This document shows, piece by piece, positions 1 to 10,370 of a stretch of DNA of 64,000 bases. Position numbers and translations under genes: made by a program. The DNA lies in the NCBI GenBank assembly GCA_016705245.1, contig JADIYM010000018.1, forward strand, positions 1 through 64,000, in the 5' to 3' direction. Within the stretch, counting starts at the first letter, position 1, and every line of letters starts with the position of its first letter. A model generated the notes under the pieces. It did not search any database, was not told the origin of the DNA, and saw only the letters and a list, made by a program, of their open reading frames with translations. The stretch comes from Blastocatellia bacterium (lineage in GTDB: Bacteria > Acidobacteriota > Blastocatellia > UBA7656 > JADIYM01).

Positions 1-967
1 ACGTCCCGGTCGATTGCGTACCGCACCCCGATTCCGAGCGACTCGTTCTTGAAGAGCGTCGACAGGCTGAGATTCATCACGTCCGCACCGTTGTCGGCAG
101 CGTATTCGATAGCCTCGACGAGTTCGCTTACGGTCACCCCGCCGTCGTCGCCGAAGATCTTGACCGTCATGAGCGTGCATCCGGGAGCTCCGCCGACCAT
201 GCCGGCCCCGTCGTGGGCCGACGCACGATCGACGCCGACGATGTTCCGTGGAGCCGAGTCGTCCGCGAAGCCATTGAAGTCGTTGTCCTCACCGTCTCCG
301 AAGTCCGGAGCGATGTCACCTCGTCGATTGTGGAAATCGTAGCCGTGAACGTCGTCGACGTACCCGTTGCCGTCGTCGTCGACGCCATTTCCGGGCGTCT
401 CGCCGGGATTCGACCACAACCGCTGGAAGTCGAGTTTCCAGGATTCAGACCGGAGTCGAGGACCGCAATCACGACCGACTCGTCACCGAGCGTGCCATCC
501 CAGGCGGCTTCCGCGTTGAGCATCGGGTTGTCCGGAAGGCCCCCGAACACCCATTTCTGAAGGTCGGTCGGTTCGGCGTTCACACCCGCGTAGAGCGGAT
601 CACTCGGAACTGAAGCTGGCTGGATGACGATGTTCGGCTCGACGAATCGGACGCCCGGCGTGGCGGCAAGTCGCGCGACCGTCTCAGTCTCGTCCGATTC
701 GGGTCTCACGCTGACCCGCGCGATGCCGAGGCGCTCGAGCGCAGGCGAATCGACGAGCTCGACGCCTTCAACCCCGGAAATCACGGAACGCTTGCCGGCG
801 CCGTCGATTCCCACGAGCAGGTCGCCGGGTCGTCGAACGACGCCCTCGGGAACGCGCATGTTCACGAGCGCCGGGCCTCGAGCCGCCTCCCCGAACTGCG
901 GGGACGACGAAAGTGCGGCGAACGGCGAGAGCAGGAGGAACGAGAGCGCGAGCACAGCGAGCCGCAT
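1..967 (-). CDS. S8 (subtilisin-like) serine protease, N-terminal part, frameshifted, cut by window edge
   Basis: Secreted subtilase. The ATG at 967 is preceded by AGGAG and followed by a hydrophobic signal peptide of about 20 residues (MRLAVLALSFLLLSPFAAL). A propeptide-like stretch leads to the catalytic Asp motif AVLDSG (Asp about residue 171). The frame then breaks near 432 and continues as DFQRLWSNPGETPGNGV with a DxDxDG-like calcium-type loop. The catalytic HGTSSASI is read in the first frame near 225-255, after which GGAPGCTLMTVKIFGDDGG and ADVMNLSLS (oxyanion Asn region) return to the second frame. Restoring one C near 432 and one G near 222, plus one further change near 257, rebuilds a normal subtilase. 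The catalytic Ser lies beyond the window edge. The breaks look like base-calling errors. Divergent from the methyltransferase gene at 1059. Confidence 0.85.
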
Positions 968-1058
968 GAGGTCGTGGGGACTCCTTTCGTAAGCGTTCTG
1001 GACGAACGGATTGGCCGATGATTCGATTTCCGGCCGGGGAACCGGCATTATAGCCCGA

Positions 1059-2264
1059 ATGCCCGAAACGATCGAAATACGAATTGAGAAGGTCATCTAC
1101 GGCGGCCACGGTCTCGGTCGCCTCGACGGACAGGCCGTCTTCATCCCGTTCACGGCCCCCGGGGATCTCGTTAAGGCCCGGATCACCGAGCGAGCCAAAG
1201 GTTTTCTCAGGGCCGAGGTCGTCGAACGGCTCGAGTCCGGATCCAACCGGCGCGAGCCGCGGTGCGTCTACTTCGGCGAATGCGGCGGCTGTCAACTGCA
1301 GCACCTGACCTACGACGCCCAGCTTGCGGCAAAGGCCGAGTTCGTCCGTGACGCGATCGAACGGATCGGCCGCATGCCGGTTCCGAACGACATCGTCGTC
1401 CGGTCATCGCCCGATCACGAGTTCGGATATCGCGTGCGCGCAACGGCGCACGTCGTCCGGATGGAGGTCGGCACGCTATTCGGATTTCACGCCGAAAAGA
1501 CCCATCGAGTCGTTGACGTTGCAAGGTGTCCGCTCTTCGTCCCGGAGCTCGACTCAGCCTGGGTCGCGGCTCGGGCTGCGCGCGAAAGCCTGACAACATC
1601 GCGAATCGTCGAACTGACCGCCGGCGACAACGAAGCCGCGACCGAGCCGGCGGTGCCGGGGGTCGGCCGCGGCCCCGTTGCGTCGACCATCGGCGGCGTC
1701 AAATACACCTTCGGGCCGGGCGAGTTCTTTCAGGTCAACCGTCCGCTTGTCGGTGCGCTTGTCGACGCGGCCATCGACGGGCTGTCGGATGCCGGCGGAA
1801 TCGCGATCGAGCTCTACTCCGGCGTCGGGCTGTTCACGATTCCCCTCTCCCGCCGTTTCGCCAAGGTCGTCGCGGTCGAGTCGCGCCGCGAAGCGGTCGC
1901 GCTCGCGCACGCGAATGCTCGCGCGAACGGCGCCTCGAACATCGAGCTCATCGGGGCGCCGGTCGAACGATGGCTTCGGTCACCGAGTCTCGAACCGGGG
2001 GTTGCATCGGCCGCGCTGATCGATCCACCAAGAAGCGGCCTGGGCGCGCAATCGGCGCGTGACCTGGCGCGGCTCGCGCCGCGCCGCATCGTCTACGTTT
2101 CGTGCGACCCAACGACGCTCGCTCGCGACCTTCGAATCCTGGTCGACAGCGGATACGCCCTCGACTCGGTTGACGCGTTCGACCTCTTCCCTCAGACGTT
2201 TCACGTCGAGACGATCGCGCGGCTCTCACTTGGCGAACCCACGGAGAGCGGAGTTACATGGTAG
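1059..2264 (+). CDS. rlmD: Class I SAM-dependent RNA methyltransferase, TrmA/RlmD (RumA) family
   Basis: Predicted to methylate C5 of a uridine in 23S rRNA or tRNA using S-adenosylmethionine. A TRAM-like beta domain occupies residues 1-60. It is followed by the iron-sulfur cysteines C69, C75 and C78 (motif CVYFGECGGC). The SAM-binding motif IELYSGVGLFTIPL, the DPPRSGL loop and the catalytic-cysteine motif YVSCDPTTLARDL follow in the order usual for this family. The length of 401 residues is normal. I start at the ATG at 1059 because the family begins with the TRAM domain directly; an upstream in-frame ATG at 1011 would add residues of low-complexity character. The family contains RlmC, RlmD and TrmA, so the exact target base is inferred, not shown. 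Confidence 0.9.
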   Translation: MPETIEIRIEKVIYGGHGLGRLDGQAVFIPFTAPGDLVKARITERAKGFLRAEVVERLESGSNRREPRCVYFGECGGCQLQHLTYDAQLAAKAEFVRDAIERIGRMPVPNDIVVRSSPDHEFGYRVRATAHVVRMEVGTLFGFHAEKTHRVVDVARCPLFVPELDSAWVAARAARESLTTSRIVELTAGDNEAATEPAVPGVGRGPVASTIGGVKYTFGPGEFFQVNRPLVGALVDAAIDGLSDAGGIAIELYSGVGLFTIPLSRRFAKVVAVESRREAVALAHANARANGASNIELIGAPVERWLRSPSLEPGVASAALIDPPRSGLGAQSARDLARLAPRRIVYVSCDPTTLARDLRILVDSGYALDSVDAFDLFPQTFHVETIARLSLGEPTESGVTW

Positions 2265-2338
2265 CGTCCCGTCGCCCTGGCCACTAAACTGTCGCGTTTT
2301 GCAGCCTGCGACGAAACGAACGATGAAGGAGTGACAGC

Positions 2339-3182
2339 GTGAGCAATGGAGAACTGAAGAATTGGGCCCTCGTGTTGGGGGCCTCATCGGGTTTCGGAGG
2401 CGCGGCGGCGCTCGAGCTTGCCCGCGCGGGCTACTCGATCTTCGGCGTGCACCTCGATCGAAAATCCACGATGCCCAACGTTGAAAAACTCGTGGGAGAA
2501 ATCGAAGCGACGGGACAGTCTGCCGTCTTCTTCAACGTGAACGCGGCCGATGCCGAGAAGCGCGACGAGGTTCTCGCGGAGATGTCGAAGCGGACCGACG
2601 CGGGCTCATCGGGGACGGTCAAGGTGCTGCTTCATTCGCTTGCGTTCGGCACGCTGAAGCGGTTCGTCGGCGACACGCCCGCTGACGAGATCAGTGCGGC
2701 GCAGATGGCCATGACGATGGACGTGATGGCAAATTCACTCGTCTATTGGACCCAGGCGTCACGTAACGGGCCTAGCTGCGCTCGGGCGGTCGAATCTACG
2801 CACCACGTCAGCCGGCAGCCACCGCGTGTGGCCTTTCTACGGGCCGGTTTCGGCGGCGAAGGCAGCGCTGGAATCCCTGATCCGGCAGCTCAGTGTCGAG
2901 CTCATTCCCCACGGCATCACGGCGAACGCTTTGCAGGCGGGCGTGACCGACACGCCGGCGCTTCGCAAGATCCCCGGCAACGACGTGATGATCGCACGAG
3001 TCCTCGAGACACATCCCGGCGGCCGGCTGACGACGCCCGAGGACGTCGCCCGCGCCATCGTCGACCTCTCCCGTTCGGGAACCAACTGGATGACCGGGAA
3101 CACGATCCGCATCGACGGCGGCGAAGACCTCGTCGGTAGTGAGAGAGTAGACAGGATTACAGGATTTTCAGGAATCCTGTAA
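2339..3182 (+). CDS. SDR-family enoyl-ACP reductase-like protein, frameshifted
   Basis: NAD(P)H-dependent short-chain dehydrogenase, closest in pattern to the enoyl-ACP reductases FabI/FabL of fatty acid synthesis. The Rossmann glycine motif GASSGFG is at residues 14-20. The catalytic pair is Y-x6-K in FYGPVSAAKAALE, a spacing typical of FabI/FabL rather than the YxxxK of classical SDRs. The C-terminal GNTIRIDGGEDL is standard for SDRs. The frame breaks at 2758-2815: LRSGGRIYA and TSAGSHRVWPFYG sit in different frames, so at least two bases are wrong there. The last 11 residues (VDRITGFSGIL) are encoded by a family A hairpin repeat, which also supplies the TAA stop. Start is GTG at about 2339. 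No other fatty acid synthesis gene is nearby. Confidence 0.75.
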
Positions 3183-3198
3183 TCCTGTCTTCTCTCTC
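3141..3198. repeat. Family A hairpin repeat, copy A1
   Basis: Inverted arms GACAGGATTACAGGATT and AATCCTGTAATCCTGTC around a loop of a few bases, extended outward by GAGAGA/TCTCTC. It lies between convergent genes and contains or touches both stop codons (3182 on plus, 3197 on minus). It probably acts as a bidirectional terminator or mRNA-end hairpin. Confidence 0.85.
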
Positions 3199-3490
3199 AC
3201 TCGCTTGCGAAGATCATCCATGCGATGAAGCCGATGAAGGCGAGGAAGCAGCCGAGCACGATGAGGGCGACCTTGTTGAGCGTGAGCGACTGAGGCAGTT
3301 TCTCGGTTTTTCCGCGTTCAACGACGAATCCATCCGGAATCTTCAACGAGCTCGACGTCACTCGAAGCACGCCGGTCTTCGAGCGCCGGATTTCGTTGTC
3401 GCTTCGTCCGTAGAATTGCTGATCGATCGGGCGGAGACGCTCGAGGTCGTCCGGTTTCTCGGCGGCGGGGTCGGGGGGCTCGTGACTCAT
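3197..3490 (-). CDS. Small single-pass membrane protein, unknown function
   Basis: A 97-residue protein that I do not recognise. The N-terminal half is polar and proline-rich (SHEPPDPAAEKPDD). A central beta-like stretch reads TGVLRVTSSSLKIPDGFVV. A single strong transmembrane helix lies near the C-terminus (KVALIVLGCFLAFIGFIAWM). The predicted topology is a cytoplasmic domain with a C-terminal anchor. Its start overlaps the end of corA by 4 bases, so the two are probably co-translated and it may be an accessory to the magnesium channel; that role is only inferred from position. Its stop codon abuts hairpin A1. Confidence 0.7.
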   Translation of the reverse strand: MSHEPPDPAAEKPDDLERLRPIDQQFYGRSDNEIRRSKTGVLRVTSSSLKIPDGFVVERGKTEKLPQSLTLNKVALIVLGCFLAFIGFIAWMIFASE

Positions 3491-4458
3491 AGCCAGTCAA
3501 TGTAGCGCAGATAGAAGTAGATGGCGATGCCGACGACAGCCATCGACAACAGCGAGCCGACGTAGCCGTAGTGCCACTTGAGCTCGGGCATGAACTCGAA
3601 GTTCATGCCATAGATTCCGGCGATCAGCGTCATGGACATGAGGATCGTCGAGATCGACGTCAGCCGCTTCATCACGACGTTCATCCGGTTGCCGGAAAGC
3701 GAGAGGTACGCGTCCATGGTCGAAACGAGCATTTCGCGAAGGGTGTCGATGAGGTCGGCCACCCGGATCACATGGTCGAAAACGTCCTGGAAATAGACAT
3801 GGATCTCGCGGGGGAAGATCGGCTGCTCGCGTCGGAGAAGCGTGTTGAAGACATCGCGGAGCGGGACAACCGTTCGTCGCAGGTAGAGCAACTGCTTCTT
3901 GATCAGGAAGATGTCGCGGATGGCATCGGGATCGAACGACTCGAAGATCGCATCTTCGATGTCGTCAATCCGGTCGGACATGTCGTCGAGAAGCGGCATG
4001 TACTCGTCGATTGTCGCGTCGATGAGAAGATATGCGAGCAGGCCGGCGCCCGAAGTCACGCGCTCGTCCCATTCCGGCCAGAGCCGCGCCGCCGTGTCGA
4101 CCGCGCGCAGCGGGTTGCGGTGAATCGTGACCAGGTAGTTCGTTCCGAGGAAGAGGTTGAGCTCGTTGAGCTCGAGCGACTTCCGTTTCCCGACGATCGA
4201 CGCCTCGTACAGGACCATGAAGTAATAGCCCTTGTACTCGTCGATCTTCGGACGCTGGTGCGCGTTCCGACAGTCCTCGAGCGCCAGCGGATGGAACCGG
4301 AACTCCTCGGCGAGCATTGCGTAGTCGTCCTCGGTCGCACGCAGAACATCGACCCACACGACGTTTTTCTCGTCCGCGCAGAGCTCACTGATTGTCTTTG
4401 GATCCTTGCCGATCTCGAGCTTTCCCGACTCGCGATCGAGCACCATTACCGTGATCAT
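3487..4458 (-). CDS. corA: Magnesium and cobalt transport protein CorA
   Basis: Pentameric inner-membrane divalent cation channel. The protein has 323 residues. The cytoplasmic N-terminal funnel domain includes LALEDCRNAHQRPKIDEY, a conserved CorA block. A long coiled helix precedes two C-terminal transmembrane segments. The ion-selectivity signature YGMNF is at residues 283-287 (GMN at 284-286), between TM1 (MSMTLIAGIYGMNF) and TM2 (VGSLLSMAVVGIAIYFYL). All family hallmarks and the family length are present. It is divergent from mgtE across 123 bp, so two different magnesium uptake systems share one control region. Confidence 0.96.
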   Translation of the reverse strand: MITVMVLDRESGKLEIGKDPKTISELCADEKNVVWVDVLRATEDDYAMLAEEFRFHPLALEDCRNAHQRPKIDEYKGYYFMVLYEASIVGKRKSLELNELNLFLGTNYLVTIHRNPLRAVDTAARLWPEWDERVTSGAGLLAYLLIDATIDEYMPLLDDMSDRIDDIEDAIFESFDPDAIRDIFLIKKQLLYLRRTVVPLRDVFNTLLRREQPIFPREIHVYFQDVFDHVIRVADLIDTLREMLVSTMDAYLSLSGNRMNVVMKRLTSISTILMSMTLIAGIYGMNFEFMPELKWHYGYVGSLLSMAVVGIAIYFYLRYIDWL

Positions 4459-4581
4459 TGGCGCCAGTATACGGGATTGCCGGTGAACCTCACGAAGCCA
4501 ATGTGAAAGATCCTGGTGGACGTTTGCGCGTCAGTGGCTACACTGCACGTCCGAAGACTTCGCGCCCCGGAGGATAGTCCG

Positions 4582-5964
4582 ATGCTCTCGATGGAACGCA
4601 CCCGGAAGCTCGAGATCGCAACCGCATCGGTACGCAAGTTTGCCCAGGTCGGATCGACGAGTCGCGCCGCAAACCTGCTGACGAAGTTCCGCGCGGCGGA
4701 CATCGTCGTGATCGTCGAGGGACTCGGCTCGACGGACAGGCTCGGCGTATGGAAGGGACTTCGGGAGCTCGATTCCAGGCTCGCCTCGGACGTGCTCACC
4801 GAGATGCCGGACAAGCTCGCTACATCGATCCTCACGCAGCTCTCACCGTCGGACGTCGGTGCCGTCCTTCGGTCGGTACCAGTGGACGATGCCGCTCATC
4901 TCGTGTCCCTGCTCCCCGACGAGCTCGTCGACGATCTCCGGGAGGACGAAGACCAGGAGAAGACGATCTCGCCCGAGCTCGCGGGTCATCTCGCCTATGC
5001 CGAGGAGACCGCGGGACGTTTGATGACGACCAACCTGCTCGCACTTCCCGAGCAAATGACTGTCGGCGAGGCGACGCGGTCCCTTCAGGAGCGGGCGGAC
5101 CAGTTCGAGATGGTCTTCTACCTGTATGTTGTTGACGACAGGCGACATCTCGTCGGCGTCTTGAGCCTGCGACAATTGCTGCTCAACCCCTCGTCCACAC
5201 CGCTCCGACGGATCATGGCCGACGACGTCATTCGCGTCCGTACGCATGCCGACCAGGAAGAGGTTGCGCAGATGATCGCGCGTTACAACTTGCTGGCGGT
5301 GCCCGTGGTCGATGACGAGAACCGTCTCGTCGGGCTCATCACGGTCGACGACGCCATCGACGTCCTGCGCGAGGAAGCGACGGAAGACATCTATGCCCTC
5401 GCGGGCGTTGCAGTCGAGGAGCGCATCGGCGGCAGTCCAATCCGTTCCATCCGGCTTCGATTGCCGTGGATCTACGTGAACCTCTTGACGGCTACGCTCT
5501 CGGTCACGGTGATTCATCTCTTCGAGGGAACGATTGCGGAGGTCGTGGCGCTCGCGACGTTGATGCCGATCGCGTCGGGAATGGGTGGCAATGCGGCCAC
5601 GCAGGCGCTCACGGTCGTCGTGCGCGGCCTCGCGATGGGTGAGATGTCGGGGACGTCAAACGCGCGCGTGCTGGCCAAGGAGGTCATCGTCGGCCTCGGT
5701 CTTGGAGTAGGCGCCGGACTTGCGGGAGCGCTGATTGCCGCGTGGTGGTTCGGCAATCCGGTGCTCGGACTGCTGCTCGGGCTGGCGCTGCTGGTCAACA
5801 TGATCGTCGCGGCCGTGGCAGGAACAGCGGTTCCCCTGGGGCTTCGAGGGCTGGGCCTCGACCCGGCGGCCGGCGCGAGCGTCTTCGTCACGGCCTGCAC
5901 GGATATGACGGGCTTCGCGGCCTTCCTCGGCCTCGCCACCATGTTCCTCTCGTACCTCAAATAG
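4582..5964 (+). CDS. mgtE: Magnesium transporter MgtE
   Basis: Homodimeric inner-membrane magnesium channel gated by cytoplasmic magnesium. The N-terminal superhelical domain (about residues 20-120) contains the repeated helical pattern LASDVLTEMPDKLATSILTQLSPSDVG. A pair of CBS domains follows: one around TNLLALPEQMTVGEATRSL, the other around MADDVIRVRTHADQEEVAQM and ending VDDAIDVLREEATEDIYAL. The membrane domain has five helices, including the conserved PIASGMGGNAATQALTVVVR and the C-terminal DMTGFAAFLGLATMF. The start at 4582 is set by GGAGG at 4569-4573, 8 bases upstream. The length of about 460 residues is normal. A perfect hairpin terminator follows at 6024-6060. Confidence 0.96.
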   Translation: MLSMERTRKLEIATASVRKFAQVGSTSRAANLLTKFRAADIVVIVEGLGSTDRLGVWKGLRELDSRLASDVLTEMPDKLATSILTQLSPSDVGAVLRSVPVDDAAHLVSLLPDELVDDLREDEDQEKTISPELAGHLAYAEETAGRLMTTNLLALPEQMTVGEATRSLQERADQFEMVFYLYVVDDRRHLVGVLSLRQLLLNPSSTPLRRIMADDVIRVRTHADQEEVAQMIARYNLLAVPVVDDENRLVGLITVDDAIDVLREEATEDIYALAGVAVEERIGGSPIRSIRLRLPWIYVNLLTATLSVTVIHLFEGTIAEVVALATLMPIASGMGGNAATQALTVVVRGLAMGEMSGTSNARVLAKEVIVGLGLGVGAGLAGALIAAWWFGNPVLGLLLGLALLVNMIVAAVAGTAVPLGLRGLGLDPAAGASVFVTACTDMTGFAAFLGLATMFLSYLK

Positions 5965-6113
5965 GAGAGTGGACAGGATTGCAGGATTGTCAGGATTGAC
6001 GGGATTCTGATTCTCGGAAGAGGAAGGCGGTCCGTCGCGACGGACCGCCTTTGTTCTTTGATCAATGGAGAATCCTGTTAATCCTGAAAATCCTGTAATC
6101 CTGTCCACTCTCC
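5965..6113. repeat. Family A hairpin repeat, copy A2 (very long inverted repeat)
   Basis: Arms of about 45 bases (5965-6010 and 6069-6113) made of CAGGATT-type words, opening with GAGAGTGGACAGGATT and closing with its complement. The mgtE stop codon TAG (5962-5964) touches the left end. A separate intrinsic terminator sits in the loop. Confidence 0.85.
6024..6060 (+). terminator. Intrinsic terminator of mgtE
   Basis: A perfect 14-bp palindrome, one arm AAGGCGGTCCGTCG, followed by TTTGTTCTTT. It is nested inside the arms of repeat A2. Confidence 0.85.
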
Positions 6114-6125
6114 CTCACGCACAAG

Positions 6126-6155
6126 AAAAAAGGGCGAGTCCCGAAGGACTCGCCC
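6126..6155 (-). terminator. Intrinsic terminator of the large secreted protein gene
   Basis: Stem GGGCGAGTCC / GGACTCGCCC with loop CGAA, preceded on the plus strand by six A (six U on the minus transcript). It ends the minus-strand gene whose stop is at 6230. Confidence 0.85.
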
Positions 6156-6229
6156 GTTGAAGTTCGCGCCTGGGGACCGGTTTCCCGATCCCCAACCCTC
6201 ACCAGGGTTACGGCAGCGAGCAGGGTCTT

Positions 6230-9200
6230 TTAGAAGTCGCAGTTCAGACTGTTCGTCGAAACAACGCCATCCGAGGTATTCCGCGTCGTCACCACTGCCG
6301 GCAGCAGCCTCTTCAGGCCACCCGAGCAGTTGATCCGCGTCGTCGAACCGTCAGACGGAACGATGAAGCGCGACGGGTACTTGTTCTTCCGGCACGGCTG
6401 GCCGTTGAGCAGAACGATCGTGTCGTTCGGCTTGAAGCCCACACCGTTGACCTGCAGCACGAACTTGCCACCGGAGACGCGGACAACCTTGCAGTTGGTC
6501 AGCGTCGGTCCGACTGGCGGCTCGACCGTCGAGATGCACGTGAACGTCACGTCAAATCCGAACGGGTTCGGGTAGTTCGTGGATCGTACGCCGTCACCGC
6601 GAACGACGAACACGTAGTACGGTGTGTCGCGCTGCGTCAGCTGCGCGAGCGGCACCGTCGCCGTGATGATGTTCGTGGCAACGTGGATCACGTTCGAGAG
6701 CGGAATCTGCGTCCCCGAGCCATCGGGATTCAGCGTCAGGAACGCCGAGTCGATGTCGTTGAAGAAGCGAGGCCCGCAATCTGCGTCCTCGACCGTTGTC
6801 AGGATCGTCCGGATCGTCGCAATCGACCGAGTCCGGAGCAATCGAGAGCACGATCGGCGCACGCGCTCCGATCGAGATCGCATCCACGCACGTCAGCTGC
6901 ACCGGAGCAACTCCGCCACCCTGCGTCTCGAAGTACTTGTTGTCGTCGCCGAACCCGTAGGTCGCGAAGACGCACACTTCCGTATTCAAGGCGCACAGGG
7001 TCGTCTGGCTGAAGTCGATCGTCAGGTTGATCTGCGTCTCGTTGGTGACGACTACGTCAGGCTCCGAGTACGTGATCGTCGCATCGGTGATGCCGTCTCC
7101 GTCCTCGTCGAACTTGAAGACCACATCGTAGGTGATCGACTTGCCGGCTCGGCACAGCGGTGCCGTCTGTCCGCAGAACTGCGGGCACACTGCCGCTTCG
7201 CCGGTCGTCGGCATCGGGAATCCGAAGCCGTTGATCTGCAGATTCGCCGGTCCGAGGAACGGATCGTCGTTTCCACCGATCGCCGTCACGCCAATCGACT
7301 GGCAGAAGAGCCCAACAGGAATGTTCGAGCCCTTGAAGAGCAGACAATCCGCCGACGTATCGTCGAGGAACAGCTCAGGACGCGTGACGCAGTCCTCGAA
7401 GAAGCCCTGACGAAGGTCGAAGTCGATCTGCGACGGACGAATCGTTCCGTCCGGATTCACTCCACCCAGGTCGCCCTGGTTGAAGTACTCGTAGAGTGAC
7501 GGCTCCGTCCCCATTCCGAGCGCTCCGTCCATGAAGAACGGGCTGTCGGCTGCGGGCGACGCCTCAGACAGGTTCGTCTCGCAAAGCCCCGGCGGAATCG
7601 TGCCCGTGTTGAACACGCCGTCGAAGCCCGTCGTGAAGCCAACCAGCACAGGAGCAGCGGCGTCGCCGATGATCTCCATCTGGTGGTACACGATCTTGAA
7701 CGGTCCCTGCTCGGGGTACCGCTGTCCGACGCCTTCCTGTGCAAAGCTCACCAGGTTCTCGTCGGTCTGGTCGCCATCGCCATTGCGATCGAGCCGCCGC
7801 GTCGGGCTGCCCTCTCGGATGCCGATGCCAACCGGGAAGCTCGCTCCGTCGTTGTCGTCGTTGACGAGCTGATTCTCGTTCGTCGTGTCGTTCGTTCCGC
7901 CCTGCTCCTCTTCCGCGTCCACGTCATCCCAGGCGTCCTGGTCGTCGTAGAACGTGATGTCGAAGCTGTTCGTGTTGCCACGCTTCGGGAAGCCGAACGG
8001 GTCGATCCCAACACCAACTCCGCCAAGCCCGAAGGCCGGCATGTTGTGGTACTGGATGATGAACGCATCCGTCGCCGCGAATCCGAGGCGATGGATCGAG
8101 AACTGCCCGCCGCCACCAGGCGTCAGGTCAGCCCACAGCGGCGCCACCTGCGGCGCCTCCGACGACAGCCATTCGATGACCGTCGGCGTGAAGTCCGTCA
8201 GCAGCGGATCGGTCGATGCCTCGAGCAGGTCATCGCGGAACGCGATGTTGCCGTTCGAGCCAAGACGGAAGCCCGTCCAGGCCGTGTTGCAGAACAGCCA
8301 CTCGAAACCGACAGGGCCGCCGGCTCCGTTCGAGCCCACGTTGTCGCAGTCGGTCGCGAACAGAAGGTCCGTCGCGCCGCCCGCCACGTTGTTCGCTTCG
8401 CCGTCGAAGTCGTCAAACGCGAATGCGATGCCCTCGTCGTCGCCAAGGCCGAGGCCGTTGCGCTGAAGCGAGAACAGCGGTCCGAACGATACGCCGTTGA
8501 TGCCGTTCGGCGTCAACTCAGGCGGATTGAGCGGCGACAGCAGGAAGCAGTAGTCGTCGTAGCGCTCGACAGACGTCGCCGTCCGTCCCGTCGCTTCGCC
8601 GAACACCGAATCGCCGTCCATGTCGACAGAATCGCCGACGCGGTCGCAGTTGTTGTCCGGAATCCGCAGAATCGCTCCCGTAAACGGGCTCGGGTCTCCG
8701 GACTGGCCGGCAGGCACTGCGCCTACCGCAACGTAGATGTTGTCGTCATAGTCAGCACACAGTCCGCGATACGCTCCCGCGTAGTCGATCTGCATGCCGG
8801 GAAGCACCAGCACGTCCGTCGGATCGCCAGCGCCCGCAGGCTGCGCCACGTCCGCGTCCGCCGCGAAGATGCGGAACGGTGCGTCCGCAAACTGATCCGG
8901 TCGCGGAATCAGACCCGTCACCGAGTCGAAATCGCCGCAACGGTCAATGTAGCTCGCGATGTGGCTCGGAAGCCCGTTCGGCCGCGGAATCCCTTCCGTT
9001 CCCGCAATCTGCAGGAAGATCGAGTCACTCCGGTCCGACGCGATGTCGATCGCGTTCGCCGCATTGAAAAGGTCAAGGTTCGTCACCGCGTTGTAGTTCG
9101 CGAACCCGATGTCCGGAATCCGATCCTCGTCGACGTCCCACGCCTTCGAGATCACTCCGATAACCCGGTCCGTCGTCAGCCAGTACACATCACCGAACGA

Positions 9201-10370
9201 GTCGATGGTCACACCGGCAATCGCCAGACGCGACGACGTCGCAAAGCCAACGACAAATCCCGAATCCGGAATGTCGTCGCCATCCGAGTCGCCCATCACG
9301 AACAGCGCGCTCGACACGCCGTTGGGTCCCGTCTCCGGATCGAAGATCGAGATCCACAGCAGCTCGTCCGACGCCAGATCGCCGTCGTACTCCGTGTCCG
9401 TGTTGACCGCAAGTCCCGTGATCGAAGCCGAGTTCGAGAACGGGAACCCCGTCGCCGGATTCACAAGCGCCGCCACCGCAACCACGTCGATCACCGTGTC
9501 CGCCAACAGATCGTTGTCGCACGTCGTGTCGCCCAGCACGCTCAGGAAGCCTGCCGACGTCGCCGTGTAGAACACGTTGAAATCTCGCGGAATGCCGATC
9601 GAATGTCCGCCGTTGTGGCCAGACACCCGCACCGACGTGTACACCTCGTCCGGAAGAAGAACGTCGTCCTCGACCTTCCCCTGCCGATCGATGAACGACC
9701 GCGGCGCATTGCCCGTGTCAAAGTCGTTCTCGAGCTTCTTGTTTCCGTCGATGTCGCCGAGCAACACGGCCTCATCGAAGAAATCTTCCGTTCCCGACAG
9801 TCCCACGAACGCAAGGGCCGAGAAGCCCGAATCGTCCGCGATCTCGCCGGCCGGAAGCACTGCCGACGGCGACGCGCCGCCGCCTCGCACCAGTCCACGC
9901 TTCGCTTCCGCGAAACGCTTCTCAAGGCGCGACTTGCGCGACGATGCCGTCTCCGTCGCCGCATTAGCAGGACGGATGTTCAGCTGCGATCGCAGCTCAG
10001 GCGTCATCTCCACCGGTGCCGGGTTGTTCAGACGCGCCAGCGCCTCACCGCTCACCGACGACTTTGCAGTCCCTGTCGGGTTGATCGACGTCGTGTCGAC
10101 GTTGATCGCCTGCCGCGTGCCTGCACGAAGCTGTTCCATCAGCGTCGGTGCACCACTCAGCAGGCCATTGTTCGCCAGGGCCTTCTGCTGCCCGCGGGCG
10201 TTGCGCGCCTTTGGGTTGCTCTGGTGCTGCTGCAGCTGTGTTCGATGATTGTTCTCAAACGTCCGATCACGCAGATAGGCCCTGGAGCCACCCGCGTAGA
10301 CGTTCGGAACGACCATCGACACAACGGCCACCAGCATGACCATTGCGTAGAGAGTCTTCTTGAGTCCCAT
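6230..10370 (-). CDS. Very large secreted protein with nidogen-like and C-terminal IPT/TIG-like regions, frameshifted
   Basis: Roughly 1,380 residues once the frame is repaired. The start ATG at 10370 follows GGAG and opens a signal peptide (MGLKKTLYAMVMLVAVVSMV, cleaved near VYAGG). The middle part carries acidic D/N-rich loops such as DIDGNKKLENDFD that look calcium-binding. A stretch around FRLGSNGNIAF, APLWADL and FIIQYHNMPAFG resembles the NIDO domain of nidogens. The C-terminal 100 residues (VVRVSGGKFVLQVNGVGFKP) fit an IPT/TIG immunoglobulin-like fold. The frame breaks near 6795, where DDPDDPDNG changes to the frame of EDADCGPRFFNDIDSAFL. No enzyme motif was seen. It lies 183 bp after the propeller gene on the same strand and may be co-transcribed with it; a surface or matrix role is inferred. 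Confidence 0.8.

Noticed and set aside
4459..4581. Magnesium riboswitch between corA and mgtE
   Set aside because: Only 123 bp are shared by two divergent genes, and no long leader or convincing M-box-like structure was seen by eye.
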